Of a stretch of 64,000 bases of DNA, positions 11,753-21,866 are shown piece by piece. The position numbers were made by a program, and so were the translations under genes. Within the stretch, counting starts at the first letter, position 1, and each line of letters starts with the position of its first letter. The notes under the pieces are model-generated. The model was given only the letters and a program-made list of their open reading frames with translations. It was not told the DNA's origin and ran no database searches. Origin of the DNA: Diaporthe sp. PMI_573 (lineage: Eukaryota > Ascomycota > Sordariomycetes > Diaporthales > Diaporthaceae); contig JAJTUP010000052.1 in NCBI GenBank assembly GCA_021399435.1, forward strand, positions 62,001-126,000. The letters are read 5' to 3'.

Positions 11753-12379
11753 ATGTCGGTGCCATCCTCCCAAGGGGACCTCCCTATACCCACATTGCCG
11801 CGCCTGCCGAGTGGTGCGACAGAACATGACGCTAAAGACACCAACAGCTCTGTACTGCCTCCACCAACAGCTCCGACACTATCTAACCCATGCCCTACCC
11901 GGCCTCAGAGTTCTTCGGCCGTGTCGTGCGGGTATGCCGGTGGTGCATGCGCCTTGGCGGACACCCTTCTGCTTCTCTCCCCATGCATCGCCAACATGCC
12001 CCTGCTCACCGAGGACCTACTACCAGCTCACGGTGTCAGCGGCGTCTTCACCGACATTCCGTCATGGCTCGCCTCCCAGGTGGCCCAGGCTGGTGCCAGA
12101 ATGAGACACCGGATGCTCGTGCTTGTGGAACGCCACCGCAGCGAGGCCACAAGCGCGTTCCTGCGAGAGCTTGAGTCCAGACCGTTGCGCAGGCGGGATG
12201 GTCGGGTGGAGGTTGTTCCTGCATATGATTGGCGGCTTCTGGAGGTCGTCACGGAGGAGGAGAGGAGAAACCGAAGGAGCAATGATGGAGGTACGAGGCA
12301 GACGGCCAGGACGGGTGCGAACAGGGAGGAGGTTTGGAGGAGGCATTATTTTGGGTGTATTGATAAGATCAGGGATTGA
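11753..12379 (+). CDS. Hypothetical ORF upstream of LINE relic
   Basis: Open frame of 208 residues. The first half is proline/serine-rich. The second half is charged and probably helical (MLVLVERHRSEATSAFLREL, then EEERRNRR). It ends about 20 bases before sequence with LINE reverse-transcriptase features and lies on the same strand. It could be a remnant of a non-LTR first ORF, but no zinc knuckle or RNA-binding motif is visible. An unrelated orphan is equally possible. Confidence 0.3.
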   Translation: MSVPSSQGDLPIPTLPRLPSGATEHDAKDTNSSVLPPPTAPTLSNPCPTRPQSSSAVSCGYAGGACALADTLLLLSPCIANMPLLTEDLLPAHGVSGVFTDIPSWLASQVAQAGARMRHRMLVLVERHRSEATSAFLRELESRPLRRRDGRVEVVPAYDWRLLEVVTEEERRNRRSNDGGTRQTARTGANREEVWRRHYFGCIDKIRD

Positions 12380-12537
12380 TAGACACATTCGGGTTTTGTA
12401 CCGTCTCCTACCACGGACGATTTTCTTCTATAGTAGGAAGGCAGACTTGGTAACCAATGTGTCTTAAAGCGCAACCAAAAGCACTTTTTAACACTTATAG
12501 ATTTCCAACAGTTGAGAGGTTTATACCTGGTCGAAAA

Positions 12538-12607
12538 GCCACGGAGTCTTCTCAGTTCCATCACCGCCTCCAGTCCTTTGGTGGCAGCCCTCGCGATGTG
12601 TTCCTTA
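12538..12607 (+). repeat. Inverted repeat arm inside LINE relic (left)
   Basis: These 70 bases are the reverse complement of 12950-13019 with three mismatches, all transitions. The segment encodes MELRRLRG on the minus strand here and on the plus strand in the other arm. Confidence 0.9.
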
Positions 12608-12949
12608 ACCGGGACCTCCCGCAGGCAGGGTTGCCTCAGGGGTCGCCCCTATCACCGGTCCTGTTCCTCTTCTTCAACGCAGACCTGGTACAACGGAAAA
12701 TCGACTGCTATGGGTCACAGGACCGACGGCACAGAGCAACCGCGAAGGAATTGAAGTAATCATAAATAGCGCCATGGAATGGGAAAGGAGAAGTGGCGCG
12801 ACTTTTGAAGCGGACAAAACAGCGATCATTCACTTTACTCGCAAAGCGTACAAGTCCGACACCGAACCCTTCAGGATCAAGGGCCGAAGGGTCCAACCTA
12901 AAGACCACATCAAAGTACTCGGAGTGGTCATGGACGCCAAGCTCAAGTA

Positions 12950-13019
12950 TAAGGAACACATCGCGAGGGCCGCCACCAAGGGGCTGGAGGCGGTGATGGA
13001 ACTGAGAAGACTCCGTGGC
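12950..13019 (-). repeat. Inverted repeat arm inside LINE relic (right)
   Basis: Partner of 12538-12607. It is the copy in the normal orientation of the reverse transcriptase frame. Confidence 0.9.
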
Positions 13020-13108
13020 CTGTCACCACCAACAGCGAGACAGTTGTTCACAGCCACGGTCGCGCCTGCGATAGACTACGCCTCTAACGTCTGGATGCAT
13101 GAGTTCAA

Positions 13109-13665
13109 CTATAAAGCAGCAAGAGCTGTCAATAAGAACAGGATGAGCCAATATATAACTAGCAACGGCCAGAATACCGGAACGTCGAAGATCTCGACCC
13201 AAATGCAGATAAAGCTGACGAGGATAGCACGAGTGGCAGAGTGCCAGAACTTAAACTCTGGCAAACGTCGAACAAAGGGCTTAAACTCCTCGTCCTGCTT
13301 TGTCGGCAAGGACCCAGCAGTGCCTTCCTCCATCTGGTTATCGATAGCTTCATTTAGAGGGTCGAACTTGGGGTGCAGGAAGCAGCAGAAGAGGGTGAGC
13401 AGATAAATTCCAAGTGTATAGGCCACTACCATGTTGTCAGTGGGAAATATATCGGAGAGCAATGGGAAGTAAACGGACCGAGGTACCAGCCTTGTGCGTG
13501 CAGGATGCGCGCAAAGAACAAGAGCAACAAGACAGCCGTTCCGATCCATCTGCACGTAACATGCGGAGTTGACTGATCTAATATCACCTGGTATTTCCTT
13601 TGTAGGTCTGATGTCTGTGCCGACACTGAGGTGAAGGTGGTCTGATCCGGTTTGGGAGCATCCAT
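13109..13665 (-). pseudogene. RER1: Truncated RER1 (ER retention receptor) copy
   Basis: RER1 is a Golgi/ER four-helix membrane protein that returns ER proteins to the ER. The minus strand encodes its N-terminus (MDAPKPDQTTFTSVSAQTS, then RWIGTAVLLLLFFARILHAQ) at 13665-13470. After a non-coding gap comes the core: VVAYTLGIYLL, FDPLNEAID, SLPTKQDEEFKPFVRRLPEF and FDVPVFWPLLVIYWLILF. The gap is where an intron is expected, but no clear AG acceptor precedes VAY, so splicing is probably lost. The frame runs into foreign sequence after LFLLT, so the conserved C-terminal tail is missing where the LINE relic begins. The kept intron position argues for a duplicated genomic piece and not a processed copy. 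An intact RER1 is expected elsewhere. Confidence 0.88.
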
Positions 13666-15440
13666 TGCGAGCTAGGACAGACAGCTTCGAGGTTTTTGGG
13701 AAGGCGGCGGCAGCTGTGAGAATGCGAATGGCGGGGCTTCGACCGAGATGGTTGATACCGAGAATTTTGTTGTGTCGTCGTAGGGCAGATTGTCCTCAAT
13801 GCAGGAACACAAAAGGTCGTATGGTTTGAAGTGTCCGGAAAAGCGGATGTAAAGATGATCCAGAGTCTGACCCTTAAAAAACGATATAATACAACTGAGG
13901 ATTACAGGGCAGCGGGGTCAGCGTCGCTAATTGGTGGAATGCCTTTTACTTGTCACGGGGCGCTGGGATAACAGGCATAAGCCTTCAAGTGGGTGGCACC
14001 AGACGCTAAATACAAACCTTCCCTTTAGGGCAAAACCACTCCATTGTGTGTTTGGAAATTACTGGCTCTCGAAGACAGAAAAAGGTCGGATTCAGAACGC
14101 AGCCATTTTGACAGTTTATACCAGTCAGCCAGTTTACTCGATCTGTCGTGGTACTGGGGCAACTGTGTGCCTTGGTCTGTTTCCCCTCGGGGCACCCACT
14201 GTGGCCCCCACGCAATTTGTAATCGACGCAGAGCAGTTGACGCGTCGTCCCATTCACGTGGAATTCGAGGTTACTGCGGGCACCGGTTCGAATGCTATGT
14301 CTAAACCTGTAAAAGAATTGTGGGTCTTATTCAAATGTGACATGGGTCTCAATCTGTCGTCCTTGCGGACACCACAAAGTGGCCTGTGTGTGTGCTGTAT
14401 AGTGTACTTTCCAGAGTGCTGCAATATGTACTTTAAGTTTCTGACTATGGGGTACTCTATGTTTTGTAAAAACAAATGTCTTTAAGAGAATATAATTAAC
14501 AGGCAGTCTTTAGAAGATGGGTGTGGCGGTTGACAAATCAGGGTCGCGGCGGGAAAGGATTGTGCATGATAGTTTCGGCGGGGTTTTTAGTGGTTTTAAC
14601 TGAAATTTTGTGTCACGCGACCAGGCACGGGGCACGTGGCATAATTAGCTATCGACGAGAGTTTATAGGGGCTACGATACCTGTCGAGCTGGAGTTGTGG
14701 TTGTAGATGTCGCATCGGGCGTTCGGGTTTCTTTATGTTGACGAGAAAGACGAGATCGTCGCCAAAAAGGGTTGCTGTCACATTTCGCAGTCTCGTCGTT
14801 GCTTGCGATTCCAGTCTTCTAGCTCTAAATTCGAAGCCCGCCAGCAGATTCTGCGCTTTGAAAGACAATGTCATGAATGATCGGAGGGGTATATATGACT
14901 GGCGTGCCACTAGTAACGTGATTTTATTTCTTGAACCGTGTGTTCCTGGGAGCCTAGAAACAGGTTTGCGTGGAGAAAGAGGAGGATCAAGAGTCTGGGA
15001 CTTACCCAAAACCCCTTTAAATATAGAAAAGTTTGGGCCCCACTGGTAATTGGCTGCGTGTGGCCCGTGCGCCCACACCCTCTAGGATTTAAACCTTGCC
15101 CCTACAATTCCTGACAGCTTCCTTCCTTACATAGAAGGTAGCGCCCTGCCATGGGCCGTAATCCTTCCAATTTTAGTAATCAAACGACACCGTGGTCTGC
15201 CAAAAGCGGCCATGCTTTGTGCGTGCGCTTTCACCTGTCAGCATCAACTGGGACAAACACGCCTCAGAATCTTCCAAGTAAGCCTCATAAACATACCGGA
15301 GTGCCTCATCGATTATTTTCCTAGCTCAGGACTCTTGTAAACCAGCTGGAGCGCGAGTGCATACCGAACTATACACGCCCTCCACCCCTCACTTAAGTGA
15401 CGCCATCTACTGCGAGATAGCTGTTGTAGAAAGAATGTTG
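13666..15440. other. Long gap without convincing genes
   Basis: A plus-strand open frame at 13931-14485 (184 codons) and a minus-strand frame at 14596-15078 (160 codons) are present, but neither has a recognisable domain, composition or splice context. Sequence just right of 13665 may be the original 5' flank of the RER1 copy. No RNA gene or repeat was seen until 15449. Confidence 0.4.
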
Positions 15441-15448
15441 GTGACGCC

Positions 15449-15764
15449 CAGACTTGCCTATCCTGATATGCTATCCTGATATCATTATACCATCATCACG
15501 TGGTGGTAGAGGGCTCGTTGTGGACGGTGAAATAAACGGTAGTATTCGGGTTGATTCAGATGATGATCTAGATTAGAATGGAATGAAATATTGCCCTTTA
15601 ATCCATACATCTGTTGTTATATCATCTCTGCTAAGGCTGCTAAAGCTGCTAGCTTGATATCATCTATGCTATCCTGCTAAGCTGATATCATATCAGGATA
15701 GTGTGTTATCCTGATATCAGGATAATTTATCATATCGGATATGATATCAGGATAGGCAAGTCTG
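15449..15764. mobile_element. Non-coding inverted-repeat element (MITE/foldback)
   Basis: The ends are perfect 21-bp inverted repeats (15449-15469 against 15744-15764), beginning CAGACTTGCCTATCC. The homology continues a few bases outward with one indel (TGACG on both sides), so the true end may be some 7 bp further out. Inside, the sub-terminal motif ctatcctgatat and its reverse occur several times (for example 15471-15482 and around 15680-15750), so the right part folds on itself. The interior has no ORF. Size about 316-330 bp. No clear target-site duplication was identified. Confidence 0.8.
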
Positions 15765-15770
15765 CGCCGT

Positions 15771-16681
15771 CAGGGAAGCAATTCTCGTAAATCGCCGAAA
15801 AATAACCCTAGGCGCGACTTCCAGGACGGAGAAACCATCGTGTTGTTAAGGACGCCGCTACGAGTAGCATAGAACGCCAAGGCGATGATAACATATAAAC
15901 CCAAAGAATAACTCTCTCGAGGTAATTTGACTTGCCGTCTTGGATCGACAGAAATGAAGAATGAAACAGTTTGACTATAAGTCCGCAAGGTAGTGTCAGC
16001 CACGGGACGCACAAAAAGAAGTAGCTTCAATATACCGGCAGGCCTCACCCGCGATCAGCTTAAATAAATTCGTTCCCAGAATTCAGTACGTTTAGGACCT
16101 ATATTCACCCCTGTTCTGGACCGATCTCAAATAACGTTTGTTTCAGGCACTCGTGGATGGCGTGCTCGTGGTCACGCGTATAATATTCAGATGATAGATT
16201 TCCGTTTCCGTCTCTAAATCATACCTTAGGCATCACTGTCGACGACTGCTTGACCAAGCAGCGCAGATATACACACTGGATTGACGGCACGTCTGGTCAG
16301 AGGAAATGACCCTGCGAGGTCATTCCCGACGAAGGAGAATGAAATTTCGGAATCGAGACAGGCATGCTCTTACAGCTCAGCCCTCTCCCGATGTACAGCA
16401 GTGAGCCCTGAGTAACCTGACCTTACACAAAATCCCTCGGATTTACCCTATCCTCTCGAGTCAGCTGTAAACCCAACCTCCGCAACTGGTAAGTGGTCAA
16501 GTAAAGCTGCGGCCATTCCGATTTTTTTTATTTCTTCTTAAGTGTATTCACGGCGATCTATGTGGCATTCACGGTGGAGCGTCATGATAGTATTCTGAAC
16601 AACAAATAGACCAACCAATTACCACGCATTCTACGTAAGGTTGTAATATCGTAGTATCTTATTATATAATATATTTGATTC
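15771..16681. other. Intergenic, nothing recognised
   Basis: AT-rich sequence between the MITE and the ankyrin gene. A short minus-strand frame (15770-16048) has no recognisable content. Confidence 0.45.
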
Positions 16682-17383
16682 TTATTTTGAGTATTGCCTT
16701 AGAACGTCTGTTACGTCATGATAGTCCCTTGATATCGCAAACTCTATTGCTGTCATATCAAACTCCCCTTTGACTTGTATGTTAGCACCGCTTCTTAGCA
16801 AAAGCTGAGCAGAGAGGTGCTGATTGTAAAGTACTGCGACTATCAGAGGTGTATCCCCAAAGTCATTCTGTTGATCTAGAGCCTCTTTACAAGCAGTGCG
16901 TACATCTAAAAGATCAGTTGTGTTACCATCTAGAAGGAAGCTGAGAAGATCATGACTCTCTCGCTCGGTAGATCCTGCCAGGATATGCAGTATATTGTCA
17001 CCCAGGCGGTTCCGAGCAAGAGGATCGGCGCCGTTCCGAAGCAATGATTTTATCACTTCGCCTTTGCCATCTTGAAATTGGTCTGCGGGGATGCGGAGGA
17101 TAATGTGGAACATATTATCGCCGGACCTGTCCGGCAGTGGACTATTTAGATCGACATCTGAGCTCGCCAGATACGCTTGCAGGACGTCTCCGCCTTGCAA
17201 GCACGCCAGACAGAAGGCGCCTATGTCTATTTCGGAAGACGGATCATCAGCAAAATTATTATGTAACCCGGTGGGAAAGCTGGTATTTTCCATCAAAGTT
17301 GAGGCTGTGCTGTATCCACTGGACCAAGAATGTGCTGGACTAGGCGCTGGACTAGCTACAAGTGTTGAAGTTGGTGAATCCAT
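16682..17383 (-). CDS. Small ankyrin-repeat protein
   Basis: Single exon, start at ATG 17383, 233 residues. The first 60 residues are Ser/Thr/Pro-rich. After that come ankyrin-type helices: a degenerate repeat (SGDNMFHIILRIPADQ), VIKSLLRNGADPLARNRLGD with NILHILAGS, FGDTPLIVAVLYNQHLSAQL with LLLRSGANIQVKG, and FDMTAIEFAISRDYHDVTDV. There is no catalytic domain, so its role is probably protein binding. Similar short ankyrin proteins are common near NLR genes in fungi, but no partner domain is fused here. No intron is needed. Confidence 0.78.
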   Translation of the reverse strand: MDSPTSTLVASPAPSPAHSWSSGYSTASTLMENTSFPTGLHNNFADDPSSEIDIGAFCLACLQGGDVLQAYLASSDVDLNSPLPDRSGDNMFHIILRIPADQFQDGKGEVIKSLLRNGADPLARNRLGDNILHILAGSTERESHDLLSFLLDGNTTDLLDVRTACKEALDQQNDFGDTPLIVAVLYNQHLSAQLLLRSGANIQVKGEFDMTAIEFAISRDYHDVTDVLRQYSK

Positions 17384-17422
17384 CCTGTATTGCGACTGTG
17401 TATCGCAGGTTTGGAAATTCAA

Positions 17423-18060
17423 GGCTTGATGCGAAACAGAATCCGGGGGTCGTACTTTAGATAGAAAAGATTGGCATGAATTTGTAAGTCAATGTGAAAA
17501 GTGCGCTCTGTGATGTCTGATGCATAGATCGACAAGTGAGCGTGCACTCTTATGGGTTATATATAGTTGATAGGGATGAAATTCGTATTTTAGGAATGCG
17601 CTTAATAAATACGGCTTGGAATCTCGTATAGAGCGCTGAAAATCTGAAGCATTTAGTCATTAAGTAAAACTTAATTAGGGAAGAATGTAGTTAAAACTTT
17701 AAACCCAATTTCAAGACCTTTCTACAGTCAAGAGCATAAGTAGCTTCCGCTTTTGCAACATTTGTCGGATTTCTAAAGTGTCCCACCTAGTGCCATTTTG
17801 CTTGATTTACACACTGTACACATCAACGACCATGGTTTAAGTGACAGCAGCCCAGATTGGCAATTGACCCCTGCCCTTGAACTCACGGTGCTCTTGCGGC
17901 CCCCAAAGGGATGGCCGGTAACAGGCAGCAATCATTTGACCAGTGCGGGCAGACTATATTTCACAACGAAACTCATGTAATGTATATGTACGTTGTTAAA
18001 TTATATATATCACAAATGCCTCCCCCTCAAAAACCTCCATAGTCTTCAACGACCTCAGGG
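17423..18060. other. Intergenic, AT-rich
   Basis: Upstream region of the ankyrin gene and 3' flank of the ZZ-finger ORF. No gene or repeat seen. Confidence 0.5.
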
Positions 18061-18648
18061 CTAGTGCTCGTGGCAGCCTTCAACAACTACGGTATGCGAG
18101 ACCTGTGACCGTGGTCGTCGTATGACATGGCGCTGTTCGACTCCATCGTCTCGCAGATCAGAGTCGACCTCGTCCCAATCGAGGAAGAGACTCTCCGTTG
18201 ACTCTGTCTGTGCTGGGAACCTTTTTGCCCCGTGCTGCCTTTCCTCATCCAGGTTGTCCGTCTGCTTCGCCCTATTATGACGTCCGATGGTAGGGTCGTC
18301 CTGCAGTATCAGCCCGGTTTGAATTTCCGCATCGGATTCCGAATCTGAATCTGTGGCACAACTACTGGTGTCGCCAGAGATGATAGGTTGGGTGAAGGCC
18401 TTCATTCTGTGGTGAGAGTGAGTGGTACGGCAAGCTGAGCAGAAGTGCGTATCGGTGCACTCTCGACACTCCCAGCGCAGGTTAACAAGGTGTTTTTGGC
18501 AGGTACTGCAAAGGGGGACTCGAAGTGTATACTCCGCCGTGTTGTCCTCGTGTCCGGCGTCAAAATCGCCTCCGTCCCCGCTGATGCCGCCCTCAAGCTG
18601 CGCCTCGACGAGTTTCGCCGCCGCGGCGGCCACACTCGGCTGCATCAT
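18061..18648 (-). CDS. ZZ-type zinc-finger protein
   Basis: Open frame of 195 residues starting MMQPSVAAAAAKLVEAQLEG. Residues about 47-84 form a ZZ-type finger: CSTC, then WECRECTDTHFCSACRTTHS and HHRM, matching the CxxC...CxxC...CxxC...HxxH pattern of ZZ domains that bind peptides or chromatin tails. The C-terminal half is acidic then basic, without known domains. The start codon overlaps the stop codon of the upstream F-box/ankyrin gene (ATGA). That is odd for a eukaryote and suggests either that both belong to one transcript joined by an unseen intron, or that the true start lies elsewhere. Confidence 0.65.
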   Translation of the reverse strand: MMQPSVAAAAAKLVEAQLEGGISGDGGDFDAGHEDNTAEYTLRVPLCSTCQKHLVNLRWECRECTDTHFCSACRTTHSHHRMKAFTQPIISGDTSSCATDSDSESDAEIQTGLILQDDPTIGRHNRAKQTDNLDEERQHGAKRFPAQTESTESLFLDWDEVDSDLRDDGVEQRHVIRRPRSQVSHTVVVEGCHEH

Positions 18649-20623
18649 GATTCAAGCTTCAAAGGCTTCCACTTATTTTTCTTACGAGCACCATCTGATT
18701 TCACACCCTCGTCCGTCTTTGCGTTGTTATTTTGGTCACTCTCGGATTGCTCAAAGCCACGCATGGCGAAGATGCTCCAGAATTGTGCTGTGACTGTATG
18801 CGCTGCACCCTGAGCGGTCGCACGTTGCGGCGCCGGTGTTGCTGCAGGCGTTCTAGCTATCGGGGGAGCCGGATAGTTTGCGCGACTTAGACTGCTATCT
18901 GTTCGGTTTATCTCCAAGAGAGGAAGGTGTTCCGCATTGGTAGGTTGCTCTTTTGGACGTATGCAAGTAGAACGCAGGCTCTTCGCAAGTTGTTGCGTTT
19001 TTTCAGGAAGCCACGGACTGCCGGGGTGGGCAGTCCGCGCTGCGGAATCATTGAAACGTATGGCAGGGATGCGACTCTCGTTCTTAGCGAAGTCTTCTGA
19101 ACGGTGCCTTGAAGTACAGAGATTAGGACCCGAGTTGGCGATAACCGTCTGACAATGCTGTACTTACTTCGGAGAATCGGTCTTGATCTTGTCGTGGATG
19201 TGTGCAGAACCGCGGCGCGTATGGATACGTACAGATTTCTTTTGAACTCGTGCGAACATTTTTTGAACCTGCGCGAATGGATGGGTTTGTGCCAGCAGCC
19301 GAGGGGATTGTAAATTCGCAGATATGTCAGGATCTGCTCCGAATTTACCAAGATATTCCAGCGTCTTGATGACATCCTCCTCTCGATCCCGGTGGGTTCG
19401 TTGGAGAACTTCGTGAAGTGCCGTCCGTCCAGTATGATCGAGAGCATTTGCGTTTGCTCCCTTCGTCAAGATCTTGAACACCATACGTGCAAAAGCGTAT
19501 CGGCAAGCGACATGTAGGGCCGTAGTTTGGAGAGGCAAGAAAGTGACAGGGTTAACTGTGCCGGTGATTTGGTTCATGAACATGCATGCGATGCCTCCGT
19601 GTCCCTGGACTAAAGCCGTGTATAGCGGCGTGTACCCGTCGTCGTTGGGAAATGTGGGGTCAGCACCATGTTCTAGTAGAAGAGACACAACCTTCTTTAT
19701 GCCACCTGCCGCTGCCAGATGAAGAGGAGTCTGGCCTCTGTGGTCACAATCTAGAGAGCGCCAACAGCCGTAATTGCACTTGTGAACCCTCGAGACGCTT
19801 GTCTGAAGCTGGATGTCTGCCCCGAAGTCCAGCAAGATTGAGACAGTCTGCAAAATCATCGATTGCCAGTGCATCTCTTCATCCGAGTCAGGATCTAGAA
19901 ATAGGTCAGGATCTAGAAATAGAAATGGCAGCAGAAACTGAGGCCGCGGGACCCTTCTGGTCACTGCAGCATGCAGAGCAGATATACCGCAGCCTATCGC
20001 ATTGACATCCGCCCCTCTGGTTAGAAGAAACCGTGCGGTTCTCGGCAGAGCGTAACTGCAGGCAATGCGAAGGGACACGTCAAGATCTTTCTGCCGACAG
20101 ATCTGAGACCGAGCAACTGTCAGGTAGAGGGGTAGCAAGTCCGGGTAGTCTCCCGCAGTGTGGTTGATATCACTTCCATGCTTCACCAAGTGTGCGGCGA
20201 CTCTAGGGGCATCCGCCACGATCGCCAAGTGGAGGAAACTGATGTTATGATTAAGTATCGTCGGAATATATCTGAACGGAGTTAAATCAGCTAAAAGAAA
20301 TGTCCGGCAACCCAGTTGTACACGAACCCTTTGAGGTCCAGCTGATCGCTGTCGAACAAAAGCCATTGAACGATGCTCGCAGAATCATGCTTTACAGCAT
20401 AGAAGAATAGCCGAAGATAATCCCAAGACCGTTCCTTTACGGCAATGAAGAGCGAGCGCTTAGACGGTTGCTTGATGTAGATTTCAAGTAAAATGTCTAG
20501 GCACAGCCAGTGAAATCGACGATTCACACGACTGATGGAGCTGATATCTCTGCGATCGAGATGCTCCACGACGTTCACAAGGAGCTCGTTAGGCAGTGTG
20601 GTAAGGCTACGTTTTTCTGCCAT
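18645..20623 (-). CDS. F-box and ankyrin-repeat protein
   Basis: Three exons on the minus strand: 20623-20328, 20271-19168 and 19107-18645, giving about 620 residues. Intron 1 is 56 bp and intron 2 is 60 bp (GTAAGTAC donor, CCTAATC branch, TTCAAG acceptor); both keep frame. Without splicing of intron 2 the frame would stop at 19164. The N-terminus is an F-box (LTTLPNELLVNVVEHLDRRD, then ISSISRVNRRFHWLC), which should dock on Skp1 of an SCF ubiquitin ligase. Ankyrin repeats follow: LHLAIVADAPRVAAHLVKHG, GQTPLHLAAAGGIKKVVSLL, LHVACRYAFARMVFKILTKG and RTALHEVLQRTHRDREEDV. The third exon encodes a Pro/Ala-rich and then charged tail. A role as substrate receptor for ubiquitination follows from the F-box plus repeat layout; the target is unknown. 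Confidence 0.82.
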
Positions 20624-21052
20624 AGCGGAATGAGCGCGCTTTCGACTGCCTATGTCTTGATACCAAAATATGCTGTTGAGTGTTTGGATTGCCGCGGCTC
20701 GATCGCCTTGGATCTATGTGCCTAGAAGCGCGTTGAGAGCGGCAGAACGGCGAGGCAAAGAAGAGAATAGAAAACTCGAGCTGGGAGTTAACCAAACAAA
20801 TAACAGACGTTCTGTTGAATAAACGCTTTCGCGATGCTTCCTCGTTTCCGTGTGGAAGTTGTCGACGGACAACGGTGAGCGGGCCAGCGAGGGGTTAGGC
20901 GGTAGCGGGAATTATTTTTTTTCCGTACTAACAGTGGGGCTGGCTTCGGGGGAATTGAAGGCGGTGAAATGTGGCAGATGCAAGCTTGTACACGCATTTT
21001 CTTGACGGACTCACGGCACTGTATGCCCATCTCACGTAAGCTCCAGGTTGCT
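20624..21052. other. Intergenic
   Basis: Upstream region of the F-box/ankyrin gene, with no gene seen. A run of T around 20910 and short frames without content. Confidence 0.45.
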
Positions 21053-21709
21053 CTACTTCCGACTGGGATCACGTCCCATCCTGCCCACCCTGCTGATTTT
21101 ATCACCGGTAATGGAGCTGTTCAGTATCATCCCTTGCTGAAGCTCATCGTCATCGTGGGCCAATGGATCCAACAATGCGCTGCTTCTGTTCGAGCCATGA
21201 CTAGTGAAAGAGCGTGATAGATTCGGTATGCGTTCCGAGTCTGGAGAAGACCCCACGTCAGGGCTTCCGGACACGTGTCTTGATGGGCGACTTCGCTCCA
21301 CGCCCCGGCGGCGTTCCCGATCAATGTCATCACACTCATCATAATCATCCCAAACATCGGCCTGAGGCACCCCTGGGGCGGGCAATTCAGAGAGCTGCCC
21401 AAATTCCCGGTCGTACCATTGCGAGTTCCCTTCAATTTGCTCTTGCCGGAAGTCGCGAGCGCGTGAGAACTGGCCAAATTCGTCGTACCATCGCGTATTG
21501 TCCTGGATGCGTCTCATCTCAGGGTCCAGGTCGTCAGAGGATGTGTTTACGCCGCTGAAATGGCGGCTCCGTCGTTCCCAGCGCTCCTGGTACACGTCCT
21601 CAGTCTCGGCGTCTTCGTCCTGAGTAATCTGTGACGATGACCGCTTTCTAGAGCCCGACCGCGTCAGACCCCGACTCGTCAGGAAATCCTGTACTTCTCG
21701 GCCGTCCAT
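21053..21709 (-). CDS. Hypothetical charged protein
   Basis: Start chosen at ATG 21709 (MDGREVQDFLTSRG), giving 218 residues; the frame stays open upstream but into the promoter side of the divergent gene. Strongly charged and low-complexity, with two related segments, MRRIQDNTRWYDEFGQFSRA and QIEGNSQWYDREFGQLSEL, which form an imperfect internal repeat. The rest is Ser/Arg/Asp-rich and probably disordered. No family recognised. It is divergent from the next gene, with 157 bp between start codons. Confidence 0.5.
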   Translation of the reverse strand: MDGREVQDFLTSRGLTRSGSRKRSSSQITQDEDAETEDVYQERWERRSRHFSGVNTSSDDLDPEMRRIQDNTRWYDEFGQFSRARDFRQEQIEGNSQWYDREFGQLSELPAPGVPQADVWDDYDECDDIDRERRRGVERSRPSRHVSGSPDVGSSPDSERIPNLSRSFTSHGSNRSSALLDPLAHDDDELQQGMILNSSITGDKISRVGRMGRDPSRK

Positions 21710-21866
21710 CAGCTTGGTCTGCGTGGTACAGCTACCAGGTCCAGCCTCGTTGCGTAAAGTGACGGCAAGGTAACGGCGAGCTGGAGAGCTGATGAAGGTC
21801 TGGAGGTGCGAGAAGATGGTCCAGGCAAAACGCACAAAGAGGAATTCCGGTCTAATTTTTACCGCG

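Larger units (their letters stand above)
12400..13130 (+). mobile_element. Tad-like LINE reverse transcriptase relic
   Basis: Pieces of a non-LTR reverse transcriptase on the plus strand. RDLPQAGLPQGSPLSPVLF (about 12605-12672) is the conserved PQGSPLSP block. Then comes SNREGIEVIINSAMEWERRS and KVLGVVMDAKLKYKEHIA (about 12735-12965), and then MELRRLRGLSPPTARQLF with the APAIDYASNVW block (12990-13095). The catalytic (Y/F)xDD segment expected between the first two pieces is missing, by deletion and frame change near 12700-12740. The 5' part (12400-12607) contains an inverted copy of the downstream MELRRLRG segment. The element is dead, and its right end meets the RER1 fragment at about 13110-13130. 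Confidence 0.82.

Noticed and set aside
13931..14485. 184-codon plus-strand ORF
   Set aside because: No domain, unusual residue mix, no splice or promoter context, and it lies between relics.
18640..18720. A single gene joining the F-box/ankyrin and ZZ frames by the GTAAGA...GCAG intron at 18686-18641
   Set aside because: The splice ends look fair but the reading phase does not match; the only in-phase donor (GTGAAA) is weak. Kept as two models.
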